Source: Chloroherpeton thalassium ATCC 35110 (GTDB lineage: Bacteria; Bacteroidota; Chlorobiia; Chlorobiales; Chloroherpetonaceae). Taken from it: DNA of 64,000 nucleotides. Below the pieces are notes generated by a model. The model was not told where the DNA came from. It saw nothing but the letters and a program-made list of their open reading frames with translations, and searched no databases. The translations under genes and the position numbers were made by a program. The stretch spans positions 1,594,001-1,658,000 of the forward strand of contig NC_011026.1 of NCBI RefSeq assembly GCF_000020525.1, read 5' to 3'. Below are positions 28,048-36,629 of this stretch, piece by piece; position 1 is the stretch's first letter, and each line of letters starts with the position of its first letter.

Positions 28048-29544
28048 TTAAACTCCTAAACGGTTTGCCAAGACAGCGAGATCGGAGGAAACCGTGTTAT
28101 GCGTGCGAATATCGTCGAACGGAATGGCGTATTCTTGTCCAGAAAGCACGGCTGGCATCATTTTCGTTTGGCCAGTTTGCATCAAGAAGGTGAGTTTTTT
28201 TGCCATGCGTTGCGCGAGTGTAATATCGGTGTTGTTTGGAAGCGCGCCGCGAATGTCGCGTGAAAAGGCCTCGCAAACGACACGCTGAGCTGTGTTTAAG
28301 CCAGCATCGAGCAACTCTTTGTAAAAATATTCTGCAGCACTTTCTTTAAGATTATTCGATTTACGTTCTTTGGCCCGGTAGCCTTCTGCCACCACAATGA
28401 CCGTTGCATGGCGATTTTCGATAGCTTTCGCAACGCGTTTCATATTGTAGCGCGAATCTGGCAGAACCGCCAAGTGTGCGCCTGCGCCGAGGCAAGAATG
28501 AAGTGCGTGATAGCCGCCTTCGCGTCCCATCATTTCGATGATGTAGCATCGTCCGTGTGTTCGGGCGTCTGCCATGTAGCAGCGAATTTTTTCCGCACCA
28601 ACTTCCACGCCGGTGTACTGCCCGATGCAGTCCGTGCCGTAAATATCGCTATCAATGGTAACCGGCACGAAAAACATTTGAATTTCATCTGGCAAAAGTT
28701 CCCCCAAACTTTGCATGCCGGCAAGCGTGCCGTCGCCGCCAATACCGATGATCGCTTTCACTTTTCGCTTTTTAATGTTTTCCGCTGCTCGCTTTTGGTT
28801 TTCCAGTTCTTTAAAGTCAGGGTAACGTTCGCTGCGAAAATCAGCGCCTCGCGCCTCGCGCAATGGCGGCGTGAATACAACACCATGAAAATCCTCAATC
28901 AAGCGATAAAGCGAGCCGCTATAAACCACACGCCGAAAATCCCGAAGATCACCGCTAACAAGCGAACGAAATCCTTCGGAAGCTGCAAAAACACGCCGGC
29001 CAGATTTTTCCAAAAATTCGGTCAGAAATGCGGTCACGGAATTGTAGCCCGGGGCACAGCCACCATCTTGAACCACCAAAACGTCTATTTCAGAATACAT
29101 TTCCTCCTCATGTCGGCGGCGTGTTGTCAGCAAGTAGGCAAATTGCTTACAGAGCTTGCCGTAAGCGCCCGATGTAAATTTGCTCTCATCTTGCAAGTCA
29201 GCGAGGCGAACTTCCAAAAGTTCGGTTGGCTCGGTAGCATGAATGGTGGAACTGTGCGGGCTGTTGTTAATCAAGGAATAATCCCCAAATACGTCTTGCT
29301 GATCAAAAAAACGGATGATGTAGCCGCTTTTTTCAAAAGAGAGGCGACCTTCGTGCACGAAATAGATGGTGTCGCGCATGGAGCCAACTTTATAAACCGG
29401 CTCGCCAGAGTTGTAGCTAAAAAGCTGCAATAAACTGGTAAAGCTGTTCAGCTCGGTTTCGTCTAAGCATTGCAGCAGCGGGATTTGTTTTAAAAAATCT
29501 AATAACGCCGGATCATTTGGATTGAAATTGGCTTCGATGGGCAT
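28048..29544 (-). CDS. Phosphofructokinase with N-terminal cyclic-nucleotide-binding domain
   Basis: 498-residue fusion. Residues about 20-135 are a Crp/cNMP-binding-like beta-barrel (LLQCLDETELNSFTSL, YKVGSMRDTIYFVHEGRL, then FGDYSLINNSPHSSTIHAT), the last segment sitting where the phosphate-binding cassette should be. Residues about 154-498 are a PfkA-type domain: GGCAPGYNSV (usually GGDAPGMN), GIGGDGTLAG (267-276), PVTIDSDIYGTD (294-305) and MGREGGYHAL. The GGDGT glycine favours an ATP rather than a pyrophosphate donor, but Val295 replaces the usual Gly/Lys, so the donor and even catalysis are uncertain. The role is probably fructose-6-phosphate phosphorylation gated by a bound nucleotide. 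It lies next to the PEP carboxykinase gene across a repeat-rich gap. Confidence 0.88.
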   Translation of the reverse strand: MPIEANFNPNDPALLDFLKQIPLLQCLDETELNSFTSLLQLFSYNSGEPVYKVGSMRDTIYFVHEGRLSFEKSGYIIRFFDQQDVFGDYSLINNSPHSSTIHATEPTELLEVRLADLQDESKFTSGAYGKLCKQFAYLLTTRRRHEEEMYSEIDVLVVQDGGCAPGYNSVTAFLTEFLEKSGRRVFAASEGFRSLVSGDLRDFRRVVYSGSLYRLIEDFHGVVFTPPLREARGADFRSERYPDFKELENQKRAAENIKKRKVKAIIGIGGDGTLAGMQSLGELLPDEIQMFFVPVTIDSDIYGTDCIGQYTGVEVGAEKIRCYMADARTHGRCYIIEMMGREGGYHALHSCLGAGAHLAVLPDSRYNMKRVAKAIENRHATVIVVAEGYRAKERKSNNLKESAAEYFYKELLDAGLNTAQRVVCEAFSRDIRGALPNNTDITLAQRMAKKLTFLMQTGQTKMMPAVLSGQEYAIPFDDIRTHNTVSSDLAVLANRLGV

Positions 29545-29959
29545 AGCGCAAGCTCCTTTTTTGTTAAGGGTTTGGAAAAGAAATTCAACCTATCGCTTTC
29601 GAATTTGCATCATGATCGGAAACCGACTTCTGGTTTCCAACGGAATGAATGCGATTTTTGGTGTACGAAAATTCACTTGAATTGATGAACTAAATCACAT
29701 TGGCTTGGTTTGGCTACGCGAGTGCTTGTGTCGTGTAAAAATATGCTATCAAAGCGGGGCAAACACGTCGGTCTGCCTCTACATCGAGTGTCGGTTCATT
29801 GTTAGGGACGAACCTATTTGTTTGTCCTTGCTTTGTCATGTCCACTCCAGTACGGCACAAATATTTTATCATCGGTAGCCGGTCATTTTTCCTCATCTGA
29901 AAAAGATCAATCTGTGAATTACAAAAACTTTGTCATGCTGAGCCTTCCTCTGGCGAAGC
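29545..29959. other. Intergenic region upstream of the phosphofructokinase fusion
   Basis: 415 bases with no convincing gene. It must hold the leftward promoter for the fusion gene. From about 29930 it carries words of the dispersed repeat family (actttgtcatgctgag). No RNA gene or riboswitch was recognised. Confidence 0.4.
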
Positions 29960-30147
29960 GCCCCTTTGTTCGATCGCGATAGATTCTTCGGCTAAGAAGC
30001 CTCAGAATGACAAAGTTCTTTTTCGTCATGGGCAAGCGGAGACGAAGCCTGATGCCCCTTTGTTCGATCGCGATAGATTCTTCGGCTAAGAATCCTCAGA
30101 ATGACAAGGTTCTTTTTCGTCATGGGCAAGCGGAGACGAAGCCTGAT
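29960..30147. repeat. Two tandem copies of a 94-bp dispersed repeat unit
   Basis: Bases 29960-30053 and 30054-30147 are direct copies that differ at two visible positions (gaagcct/gaatcct and caaagttc/caaggttc). Each holds a gattcttcggctaag block, a cagaatgaca block and agcggagacgaag, all also found in other gaps of the window. They lie past the end of the PEP carboxykinase gene, beyond its terminator. Confidence 0.88.
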
Positions 30148-30199
30148 TTTACAGTGACCGTCATCTTTGCACAGCCGGGCGTTAGTATAAATCTAATGC

Positions 30200-30240
30200 A
30201 AAAGCCTCCCGTGCAGAACTTCCGCGCCGAGAGGCTTTTT
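30200..30240 (-). terminator. Rho-independent terminator of the PEP carboxykinase gene
   Basis: aaaagcctc (30200-30208) pairs with gaggctttt (30231-30239), with a T-run on the minus strand. It lies 24 bases past the pckG stop. Confidence 0.75.
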
Positions 30241-30263
30241 GGCTAAAAAAAGAGTGAAAATGC

Positions 30264-32168
30264 TTAATGTTCCTCGTCGTTGTGGATAACATAGCGCTCG
30301 TGAACCATTCCCCAATGTTCCGGCGAACGCCAAAGGCTGGAAAGCATTAGCTCGCGAATGAAAATAAATTCCTTCGGCAAGCGATCGTAAAGCTTCTCGA
30401 GAAATTCTTCTTGAGAAAGCAATTCATCTTTCCAATCCTCACGATTTACCGACATGACTTTACAGAAGTCTTCAAATGAGAAATCTTCCAGGCCACTCCA
30501 GTCGATATCTTGATAGCGAGGCATCCAGCCAATCGGGCTTTCTACGGCAGCCGCACGGCCATGCACGCGGTCGACAATCCATTTTAAGACGCGCATGTTT
30601 TCGCCAAATCCAGGCCATACAAATTTGCCGTTTTCATCTTTTCTAAACCAGTTGACGCCGAAAATTCTTGGTGGTGTTGGCACGGTTCTACCGATTTGCA
30701 GCCAATGGTTGAAGTAGTCGCCCATGTGGTAGCCGCAGAAGGGCAGCATCGCGAATGGGTCGCGGCGAAGATTGCCGGTTGAGCCAGCCGCCGCCGCTGT
30801 TTTTTCTGAGCCCATGGTAGCCGCCAAATACACACCGAAAAACCAGTTTGCGGATTGGTAAACCAGTGGAACAGCTGTGGCACGTCGGCCACCGAAAATA
30901 AATGCGCTAATGGGCACGCCTTCTGGATTTTCCCAATCGGGATTGATCGATGGACATTGCGACGCCGGTGAAGTGAATCGCGCATTTGGGTGAGCGGCTT
31001 TTTTGCCACAATCGGGTGTCCAAGGGTTGCCTTGCCAATCGATGAGCTCAGCCGGCTTTTCGTCAGACATTTCCTCCCACCAAATATCGCCGTCTGGGGT
31101 CAGCGCAACGTTCGTAAAAATGGAGTTTTTGGAAAGCGACTCCATTGCGTTCGGGTTGGTTTTATAGGAAGTGCCTGGAGCGACACCGAAAAATCCAGCC
31201 TCAGGATTGATGGCGCGAAGTTCACCATTTGGGCCGGGCTTAATCCATGCAATATCGTCGCCAATTGTGGTGACTTTCCATCCGTCAAAAGCCTGTGGTG
31301 GAATGAGCATGGCGAAGTTTGTTTTTCCGCAAGCGCTTGGGAAGGCTGCCGCGACATAGGTTTTTTCCCCTTGCGGCGATTCCACGCAAAGGATGAGCAT
31401 GTGTTCAGCCAGCCAGCCTTCATCGCGAGCCATCGAGGAGGCAATTCTCAAGGCGAAACATTTTTTTCCGAGAAGCGCATTTCCGCCGTAGCCGCTGCCA
31501 TAAGACCAAATAGCGCGCTCTTCAGGAAAATGGACAATGTATTTATGATCTGCGTTGCATGGCCAAGCCACATCTTTTTGGCCGGGTTCGAGCGGCATGC
31601 CAACTGAGTGCATACACGGCACAAAGTCGCCATCGCCAAGCACTTCAAGCACTTTTGAACCCATGCGAGTCATAATCCGCATGTTTACCACAACATACGG
31701 CGAGTCGGTAATTTCAATCCCGATATGAGCAATCGGCGAACCGAGCGGCCCCATGCTAAATGGAATGATGTACATGATGCGGCCTTTCATGCAACCGTCG
31801 AAAAGGCCAAGCAGCGTGGCTTTCATTTCTTTTGGCGGAATCCAGTTGTTGGTTGGGCCGGCATCTTGCTTGCTGATACTGCAAATGAATGTTCTGTCTT
31901 CAACGCGAGCGACATCGCCAGGATCGGAACGGCAAAGGTAGCTGTTGGGACGTTTTTCCTCATTCAACTTGATGAATGTGCCAGATTCGACCATTTGAGC
32001 ACAAAGCTGGTCGTATTCTTCTTGCGTGCCGTCGCACCAGTGAACTTTATCTGGCTTGCAAAGGGCGACCATTTCTTCCACCCATTTGCGAAGGCGCTCG
32101 TTATTTAAATGAGTTGGGAAATTGATTTCCGTTAGAGTTCCTCCTTGAGATTGAGCTATGCTGCTCAT
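30264..32168 (-). CDS. pckG: Phosphoenolpyruvate carboxykinase (GTP)
   Basis: Interconverts oxaloacetate plus GTP with phosphoenolpyruvate, CO2 and GDP; cytosolic, gluconeogenic or anaplerotic. 634 residues, the GTP-type length. Signatures: [60 protein letters not shown], the P-loop-like [13 protein letters not shown], and [12 protein letters not shown]. The C-terminal [22 protein letters not shown] also fits. In a green sulfur bacterium it links the reductive TCA cycle to sugar synthesis. Its neighbour is the regulated phosphofructokinase fusion, the opposite direction of the same pathway, but the repeat-rich gap and separate terminator suggest separate transcripts. Confidence 0.97.
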   Translation of the reverse strand: MSSIAQSQGGTLTEINFPTHLNNERLRKWVEEMVALCKPDKVHWCDGTQEEYDQLCAQMVESGTFIKLNEEKRPNSYLCRSDPGDVARVEDRTFICSISKQDAGPTNNWIPPKEMKATLLGLFDGCMKGRIMYIIPFSMGPLGSPIAHIGIEITDSPYVVVNMRIMTRMGSKVLEVLGDGDFVPCMHSVGMPLEPGQKDVAWPCNADHKYIVHFPEERAIWSYGSGYGGNALLGKKCFALRIASSMARDEGWLAEHMLILCVESPQGEKTYVAAAFPSACGKTNFAMLIPPQAFDGWKVTTIGDDIAWIKPGPNGELRAINPEAGFFGVAPGTSYKTNPNAMESLSKNSIFTNVALTPDGDIWWEEMSDEKPAELIDWQGNPWTPDCGKKAAHPNARFTSPASQCPSINPDWENPEGVPISAFIFGGRRATAVPLVYQSANWFFGVYLAATMGSEKTAAAAGSTGNLRRDPFAMLPFCGYHMGDYFNHWLQIGRTVPTPPRIFGVNWFRKDENGKFVWPGFGENMRVLKWIVDRVHGRAAAVESPIGWMPRYQDIDWSGLEDFSFEDFCKVMSVNREDWKDELLSQEEFLEKLYDRLPKEFIFIRELMLSSLWRSPEHWGMVHERYVIHNDEEH

Positions 32169-32268
32169 AAGTACTCCTTTTCTGTTTGAAATTAAGAAGG
32201 CGAGAACATAAACAATAGCTGAGCGAATGTTAAAAGAACGAAGAATTCATCTAAAATTCAACAGCAGA

Positions 32269-32862
32269 TTACTTGAACCAAAATGTGTTCGGATATTTTT
32301 CATAAAGCTTTCTATCAAGTCCAAACCAGTGTCCAGAAGGAAGGCACATGAACAGCAACGCAAATGACATTAACGGAATCGAAGTATGAAATTGGAAATA
32401 TCCTCCAGCTGCAAAGTTAACTAAAATAAATAAAGCAAATGCAGCATTCAGCCTGACAGATAATCCTGAAAGCAAGCCCAACCCAATAATAAGCTCGCCG
32501 ATGCTGACCACCCAAGCTATTGGCAAATAGAACGGAATCGCAAAATATTTGAGGTAGAGCGGTTCAAGCGCATATAAAGGGGAATCCGGTTCTACTGAAG
32601 ATAAGGCTTGGTTGCCGTGCAATTGGTGAATGTAGAAGTCGTTTAGTTGGGTGAGCGTTTCTAATTGATGTTGAAAAACGATTTGAAGCTTGTTTGTCCA
32701 GAGCCACTGCTTGGATACTTTATAAGTAAATCCGAGCATAAAGTAGGCGCCAAAAAGAAATCTAAGCATCAAAATAAAGACAACACCCAAAGTTTTAAAA
32801 GGATGCTGAAGTATGTAGTTTTTCTCCCATTTAAAGCCGTTCGATGGTGAATCAACTGTCAT
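32269..32862 (-). CDS. DoxX/DoxD-like membrane protein
   Basis: 197-residue inner-membrane protein with about four helices: residues about 25-45 (LGVVFILMLRFLFGAYFMLG), 110-133 (IPFYLPIAWVVSIGELIIGLGLL), 135-155 and 160-175. The GELIIGLGLLSGLSVRLNA segment is the hallmark of the DoxX/thiosulfate:quinone oxidoreductase small-subunit (DoxD) superfamily. Roles known in the family range from electron transfer from thiosulfate to sulfhydryl stress; a sulfur role would fit a green sulfur bacterium but is not shown here. Between helices 1 and 2 lies a periplasmic segment of about 60 residues. Transcribed leftward, 100 bases before pckG. Confidence 0.75.
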   Translation of the reverse strand: MTVDSPSNGFKWEKNYILQHPFKTLGVVFILMLRFLFGAYFMLGFTYKVSKQWLWTNKLQIVFQHQLETLTQLNDFYIHQLHGNQALSSVEPDSPLYALEPLYLKYFAIPFYLPIAWVVSIGELIIGLGLLSGLSVRLNAAFALFILVNFAAGGYFQFHTSIPLMSFALLFMCLPSGHWFGLDRKLYEKYPNTFWFK

Positions 32863-33226
32863 GATATTAACTTTTTTTTGAATGGCATTCGCTTTAAAGG
32901 GGGATGGTTTAGAAACAGAAACAAAGATAAAGAAATTTTGTGGGCTGCAACAGCATGTTCATGTTTTTATTACTTCGAATAGATTTTTTTATTTTTATCC
33001 AGTTGAATACATCGTGAATGATTTTATCCTCAAAAAATGATTAAATAGATACGATGTTTTTTATAGTCACGATTGCCAAGGTAAGCACTTTGCGGAGTAG
33101 CTCTGCATTCTATTTTAAATACTTCTCATTTGTTGCGCCTTTTGCCGAAAGTCGCAAACTTTTTAGATTCTTGCGGCAAGTTATCTTTCATGAATTACTT
33201 TTTGAAGAGCACCTAAATTTGACGAT
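32863..33226. other. Divergent AT-rich intergenic region
   Basis: 364 bases between the DoxX-like gene (leftward) and the ATPase gene (rightward). A frame from 33054 exists but encodes a Phe/Ser-rich stretch overlapping the ATPase start in another frame, and is not believed. The region likely carries promoters for both directions; no confident box was placed. Confidence 0.4.
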
Positions 33227-34564
33227 ATGTCCGATTTATTATCGGTTTATGAACGATTTTCCCCCGAACCTTTGAGCGGCGACGGCCTGAAAAAATTTTA
33301 TGTCAATGCGTTTGAAGGAAGAGGAGACCAGCCTGTTAAAAAGTTGGCTCGCCGACTCAAAAATAAACCGGACGGTAAACTTCAAATTCTTTTTTCCGGC
33401 TATCGTGGCTGCGGAAAAAGTACCGAGTTAAACAAGCTTCAGAAAGACATCGGCGATGAGTTCGTTTCGCTTAACTTTTCGGTGGCTAAAGAGCTTGACC
33501 CCGTGAATATCCGTTACAGCGAGATATTCATCATTACGATGGAAAAGCTCTTTGAACTGGCTGATACACATCACCTGTCTATCGAGCAAGACATTTTAAC
33601 CCGTATTCAAAAATGGTATAGCCATGAAGAATTGAAGGAACTTCAAAGTTTCACAGGCGAGCTGACGGCTGAAATCGGCGTTGAAGGAAAGTTCGGCGTT
33701 TCATTACTGGCCAAAATTTTCGGGAAACTTCGCGCCGCCGGAAATGCCAGTTTCAATACCAAAAAGCTCATCACTCAAAAAATAGAACCGCGCCTCTCGG
33801 ATTTAATCGGTCATTGCAACACCTTGATTCGTGAAATCAAAAACAGGCTGCCCGACATCGGCAAAAAAGGCTTGCTCATCATTATCGAAGACCTTGACAA
33901 GCTTTCGCTTAGCAAAGCCGAAGAGCTTTTTTTCAAACATAGCCACATACTGAACGGCCTGCAAACGCATGTCATTTTTACCTTTCCCATCTCGCTCCGG
34001 CATCATAACAAATCGACGATTATCAAATCAAATTTTGATGAAGATTTTGAACTGCCGATGGTGAAGGTGAATGACAAAAACGGAAATCCTTATGGCGACG
34101 GCAGAGAGGTTTTACAAAAGATTATTCAAAAACGAATCAATTTAAACTGTTTTGAAAATCGGGCGTTGATAGAAAAATTCATTGCGATGAGCGGCGGTTG
34201 CATTCGTGATTTGTTTCGCATGATTATGGACGCGGCTGATAGCGCGTTAGACAATGAACGCGAACAAATTACGGAAGCCGATTTCAGAAAAAGCTTTCTG
34301 CGGCTCAAACGCGATTATGAAAATACCGTTGCCGAAAAGCGAATTGACCACCAAATCGTCATTTCGGTTGAGGAATATTATCGGACATTGAAAGACGCTG
34401 CCGAAAGCCGAACGAAGAAGATAGATAACACCGATGCGGCGCTTGACCTCAGACAAAACCTTTGCATTCTCAGCTATAACGACGAAGGTTGGAGCGATGT
34501 GCATCCGATTGTTCGCCGGATTTTAGAAGAGCGAGAACTCATTAGTCCGCCGTGCAATGAGTGA
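33227..34564 (+). CDS. STAND/AAA-type P-loop ATPase
   Basis: 445-residue cytosolic ATPase. Walker A is GYRGCGKST (residues 58-66). Walker B is LLIIIEDLDK (216-225), with the Asp-Leu-Asp form seen in STAND and KAP-like switches. A sensor-like strand THVIFTFPISL follows near 247-257, and a helical and winged-helix-like C-terminus ends SYNDEGWSDVHPIVRRILEE. No transmembrane or nuclease segment was found. The stop overlaps the next gene by 8 bases, so the pair is translationally coupled: this ATPase supplies the switch and the downstream TPR protein the sensor. In most STAND proteins these parts are one chain. Biological role unknown; defence or signalling is inference. Confidence 0.85.
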   Translation: MSDLLSVYERFSPEPLSGDGLKKFYVNAFEGRGDQPVKKLARRLKNKPDGKLQILFSGYRGCGKSTELNKLQKDIGDEFVSLNFSVAKELDPVNIRYSEIFIITMEKLFELADTHHLSIEQDILTRIQKWYSHEELKELQSFTGELTAEIGVEGKFGVSLLAKIFGKLRAAGNASFNTKKLITQKIEPRLSDLIGHCNTLIREIKNRLPDIGKKGLLIIIEDLDKLSLSKAEELFFKHSHILNGLQTHVIFTFPISLRHHNKSTIIKSNFDEDFELPMVKVNDKNGNPYGDGREVLQKIIQKRINLNCFENRALIEKFIAMSGGCIRDLFRMIMDAADSALDNEREQITEADFRKSFLRLKRDYENTVAEKRIDHQIVISVEEYYRTLKDAAESRTKKIDNTDAALDLRQNLCILSYNDEGWSDVHPIVRRILEERELISPPCNE

Positions 34565-36473
34565 GTCGCTTGCCGAATATCAGGAGAACCTGAAACGCGC
34601 CGAACGCTTTTTTTTAAAAACTGAACGCAGCGCTTTTTTATTTGCGGTTGCCGATAACGATGTGGCGGAAAGAGATGCGTGCAATGCGTTACGCGCGTCG
34701 ATTCAAGAAAAGGGCAAAATCGTTCGGCTCTTTTCATGGAAACCGGACGAAAACGAAAAAGAGCGCGAATTGCCGTTGACTCGCCTCAGAAATTTCTTAG
34801 CCGAACATCCCAAAACCGACGGTCTGATTTTTACCGGCATTGATGCGGCTCAAAAGGAAAACGCTTATTTTCTCACCCAACTTAATTTTGCCCGCGAAGC
34901 GCTTTCCGAGTTTGGTGTTCCCATGCTTTTTTGGCTGCGCAAAGAGGCATTAAGCCAAATGGGCTTTGAAGCCATTGACATTTACAACCAACGCGCCGGC
35001 TCAAATTTGTACTTTGAAAAAGCCGCAGAACCCACACAAAAAAGAGAGCTTGAATTTGACGGCTCTTATGAAACGCACGAATACATAGACACCCAGCTTG
35101 CCCCGCTGCTCCGGCAATTGGACGAGGCCGAAAAAGCCCGCCGTGAACCCGCAACGCTTGCAAACGACATGGTGCTTGAGATTTTAAAGCTTCTCGTCAA
35201 GCTTCCGAAAAAAGAACACGAAGTAAAATCCTTGATTGAGAAATATGCCGCTCATTTTGACGAGGCCAATCCAAAAACATGTCAAGTTTTAGGAGACTCT
35301 TTTGACTATGTAATAGACTATGAAAAAGCCCGTTATTATTATGAAAAATCGCTTTTCGTTTATGAGAAACTTGCCGAAGAAAATCCCGATGCGTATTTGC
35401 TTGATGTGGCTGAAAGTCTGTATAATCTTGCTATTGTGATGTATCAACAAGGCAGATACGAAGAGGCTGAACCGCTTCATAGACAGGCATTAAAAATCCG
35501 TGAAGAGAAATTGGGTGACGACCATCCCGATGTGGCTTCAAGTCTGAATAATCTTGCTATTGTGATGTCTAAACAAGGCAGATACGAAGAGGCTGAACCG
35601 CTTTATCAACGGGCATTAAAAATCCGTGAAGAGAAATTGGGTGATGACCATCCCGATGTGGCGAAAAGTCTGAATAATCTTGCTATTGTGATGCATCAAC
35701 AAGGCAGATACGAAGAGGCTGAACCGCTTCATAGACAGGCATTAAAAATTCGGGAAGAGAAATTGGGTGACGACCATCCCGATGTGGCGAAAAGTCTGTA
35801 TAATCTTGCAAGTGTGATGTATGAACAAGGCAGATACGAAGAGGCTGAACCGCTTCACAGACGCGCACTGAAAATTCGTGAAGAGAAATTGGGTGATGAT
35901 CATCCCGATGTGGCTTCAAGTCTGAATAATCTTGCTATTGTGATGCATCAACAAGGCAGATACGAAGAGGCTGAATCGCTTTATCAACGGGCAATAAAAA
36001 TTCTGGAAGAGAAATTGGGTGACGGCCATCCCGATGTGGCTACAAGTCTGTATAATCTTGCAAATGTGATGTCTAAACAAGGCAGATACGAAGAGGCTGA
36101 ACCGCTTTATAGACAGGCATTAAAAATTTGGGAAGAGAAATTGGGTGACGACCATCCCGATGTGGCTTCAAGTCTGAATAATCTTGCTATTGTGATGTCT
36201 AAACAAGGCAGATACGAAGAGGCTGAACCGCTTCATAGACAGGCATTAAAAATTCGTGAAGAGAAATTGGGTGATGATCATCCTTATGTGGCGCACAGTC
36301 TGAATAATCTTGCTCTTATGATGTCTAAACAAGGCAGATACGAAGAGGCTGAACCGCTTTACCGACGGGCAATAAAAATCGCTGAAAAATCGCTTGGTAA
36401 GAACCATCTTTACACAAAATTATACCGCAAAAATCTTGAAGCGCTATTAAGAGCTAAAAGCCCAAATCCCTAA
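34557..36473 (+). CDS. TPR sensor protein with alpha/beta N-terminal domain, partner of the ATPase
   Basis: 638-residue cytosolic protein. Residues 1-165 form an alpha/beta domain with LFAVADNDVAERDACNALRA, TDGLIFTGIDAAQ and LNFAREALSEFGVPMLFWL. I recall similar L-N-x-x-R-E...P-x-L-F-W-L segments in bacterial STAND/TPR proteins. Residues 165-285 are helical. One 46-type unit (YEKLAEENPDAYLLDVAESLYNLA) resembles the TPRs of the 6204-8348 protein. Eight 42-residue TPRs follow (N-N-L-A-I-V-M, GRYEEAEPL, KIREEKLGDDHPDVA), nearly identical to one another, like kinesin-light-chain repeats. It ends RKNLEALLRAKSPNP. The ATG at 34557 overlaps the ATPase stop by 8 bases. It probably binds a ligand or partner and controls the ATPase. 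Confidence 0.85.
   Translation: MSESLAEYQENLKRAERFFLKTERSAFLFAVADNDVAERDACNALRASIQEKGKIVRLFSWKPDENEKERELPLTRLRNFLAEHPKTDGLIFTGIDAAQKENAYFLTQLNFAREALSEFGVPMLFWLRKEALSQMGFEAIDIYNQRAGSNLYFEKAAEPTQKRELEFDGSYETHEYIDTQLAPLLRQLDEAEKARREPATLANDMVLEILKLLVKLPKKEHEVKSLIEKYAAHFDEANPKTCQVLGDSFDYVIDYEKARYYYEKSLFVYEKLAEENPDAYLLDVAESLYNLAIVMYQQGRYEEAEPLHRQALKIREEKLGDDHPDVASSLNNLAIVMSKQGRYEEAEPLYQRALKIREEKLGDDHPDVAKSLNNLAIVMHQQGRYEEAEPLHRQALKIREEKLGDDHPDVAKSLYNLASVMYEQGRYEEAEPLHRRALKIREEKLGDDHPDVASSLNNLAIVMHQQGRYEEAESLYQRAIKILEEKLGDGHPDVATSLYNLANVMSKQGRYEEAEPLYRQALKIWEEKLGDDHPDVASSLNNLAIVMSKQGRYEEAEPLHRQALKIREEKLGDDHPYVAHSLNNLALMMSKQGRYEEAEPLYRRAIKIAEKSLGKNHLYTKLYRKNLEALLRAKSPNP
35412..36419 (+). repeat. Tandem array of eight 126-bp coding repeats
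   Basis: Units start at 35412, 35538 and so on every 126 bases to 36294. Six to seven are nearly identical; variation is concentrated at a few codons (MYQQ/MSKQ/MHQQ/MYEQ, LHRQ/LYQR/LHRR/LYRQ), which would lie on the TPR binding face. Confidence 0.92.
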
Positions 36474-36629
36474 CGCTATTTTCTTCCCACGAAAAAACCG
36501 TTTGCCGCTCTAAAAAAGCGGAAAAAATTATTAAACTTTGTGGAATCCGATTTGTCCAAAACCGTGAAGCCTTTGGAAAACGGCCATTTTGCAGCAATCG
36601 CTGAACTTTAGAGTAGAGACCACAAGCGG

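Noticed and set aside
28408-29433. 341-codon frame opposite the phosphofructokinase fusion
   Set aside because: Shadow of the coding strand; no motif, Phe/His/Ala-rich composition typical of antisense frames.
29714-30246. Short frames in the repeat-rich gap
   Set aside because: They are built from the dispersed repeat units and have no conserved-looking content.
33054-33275. 73-codon frame overlapping the ATPase start
   Set aside because: Phe/Ser-rich, in another frame, and without a ribosome-binding site; treated as intergenic.
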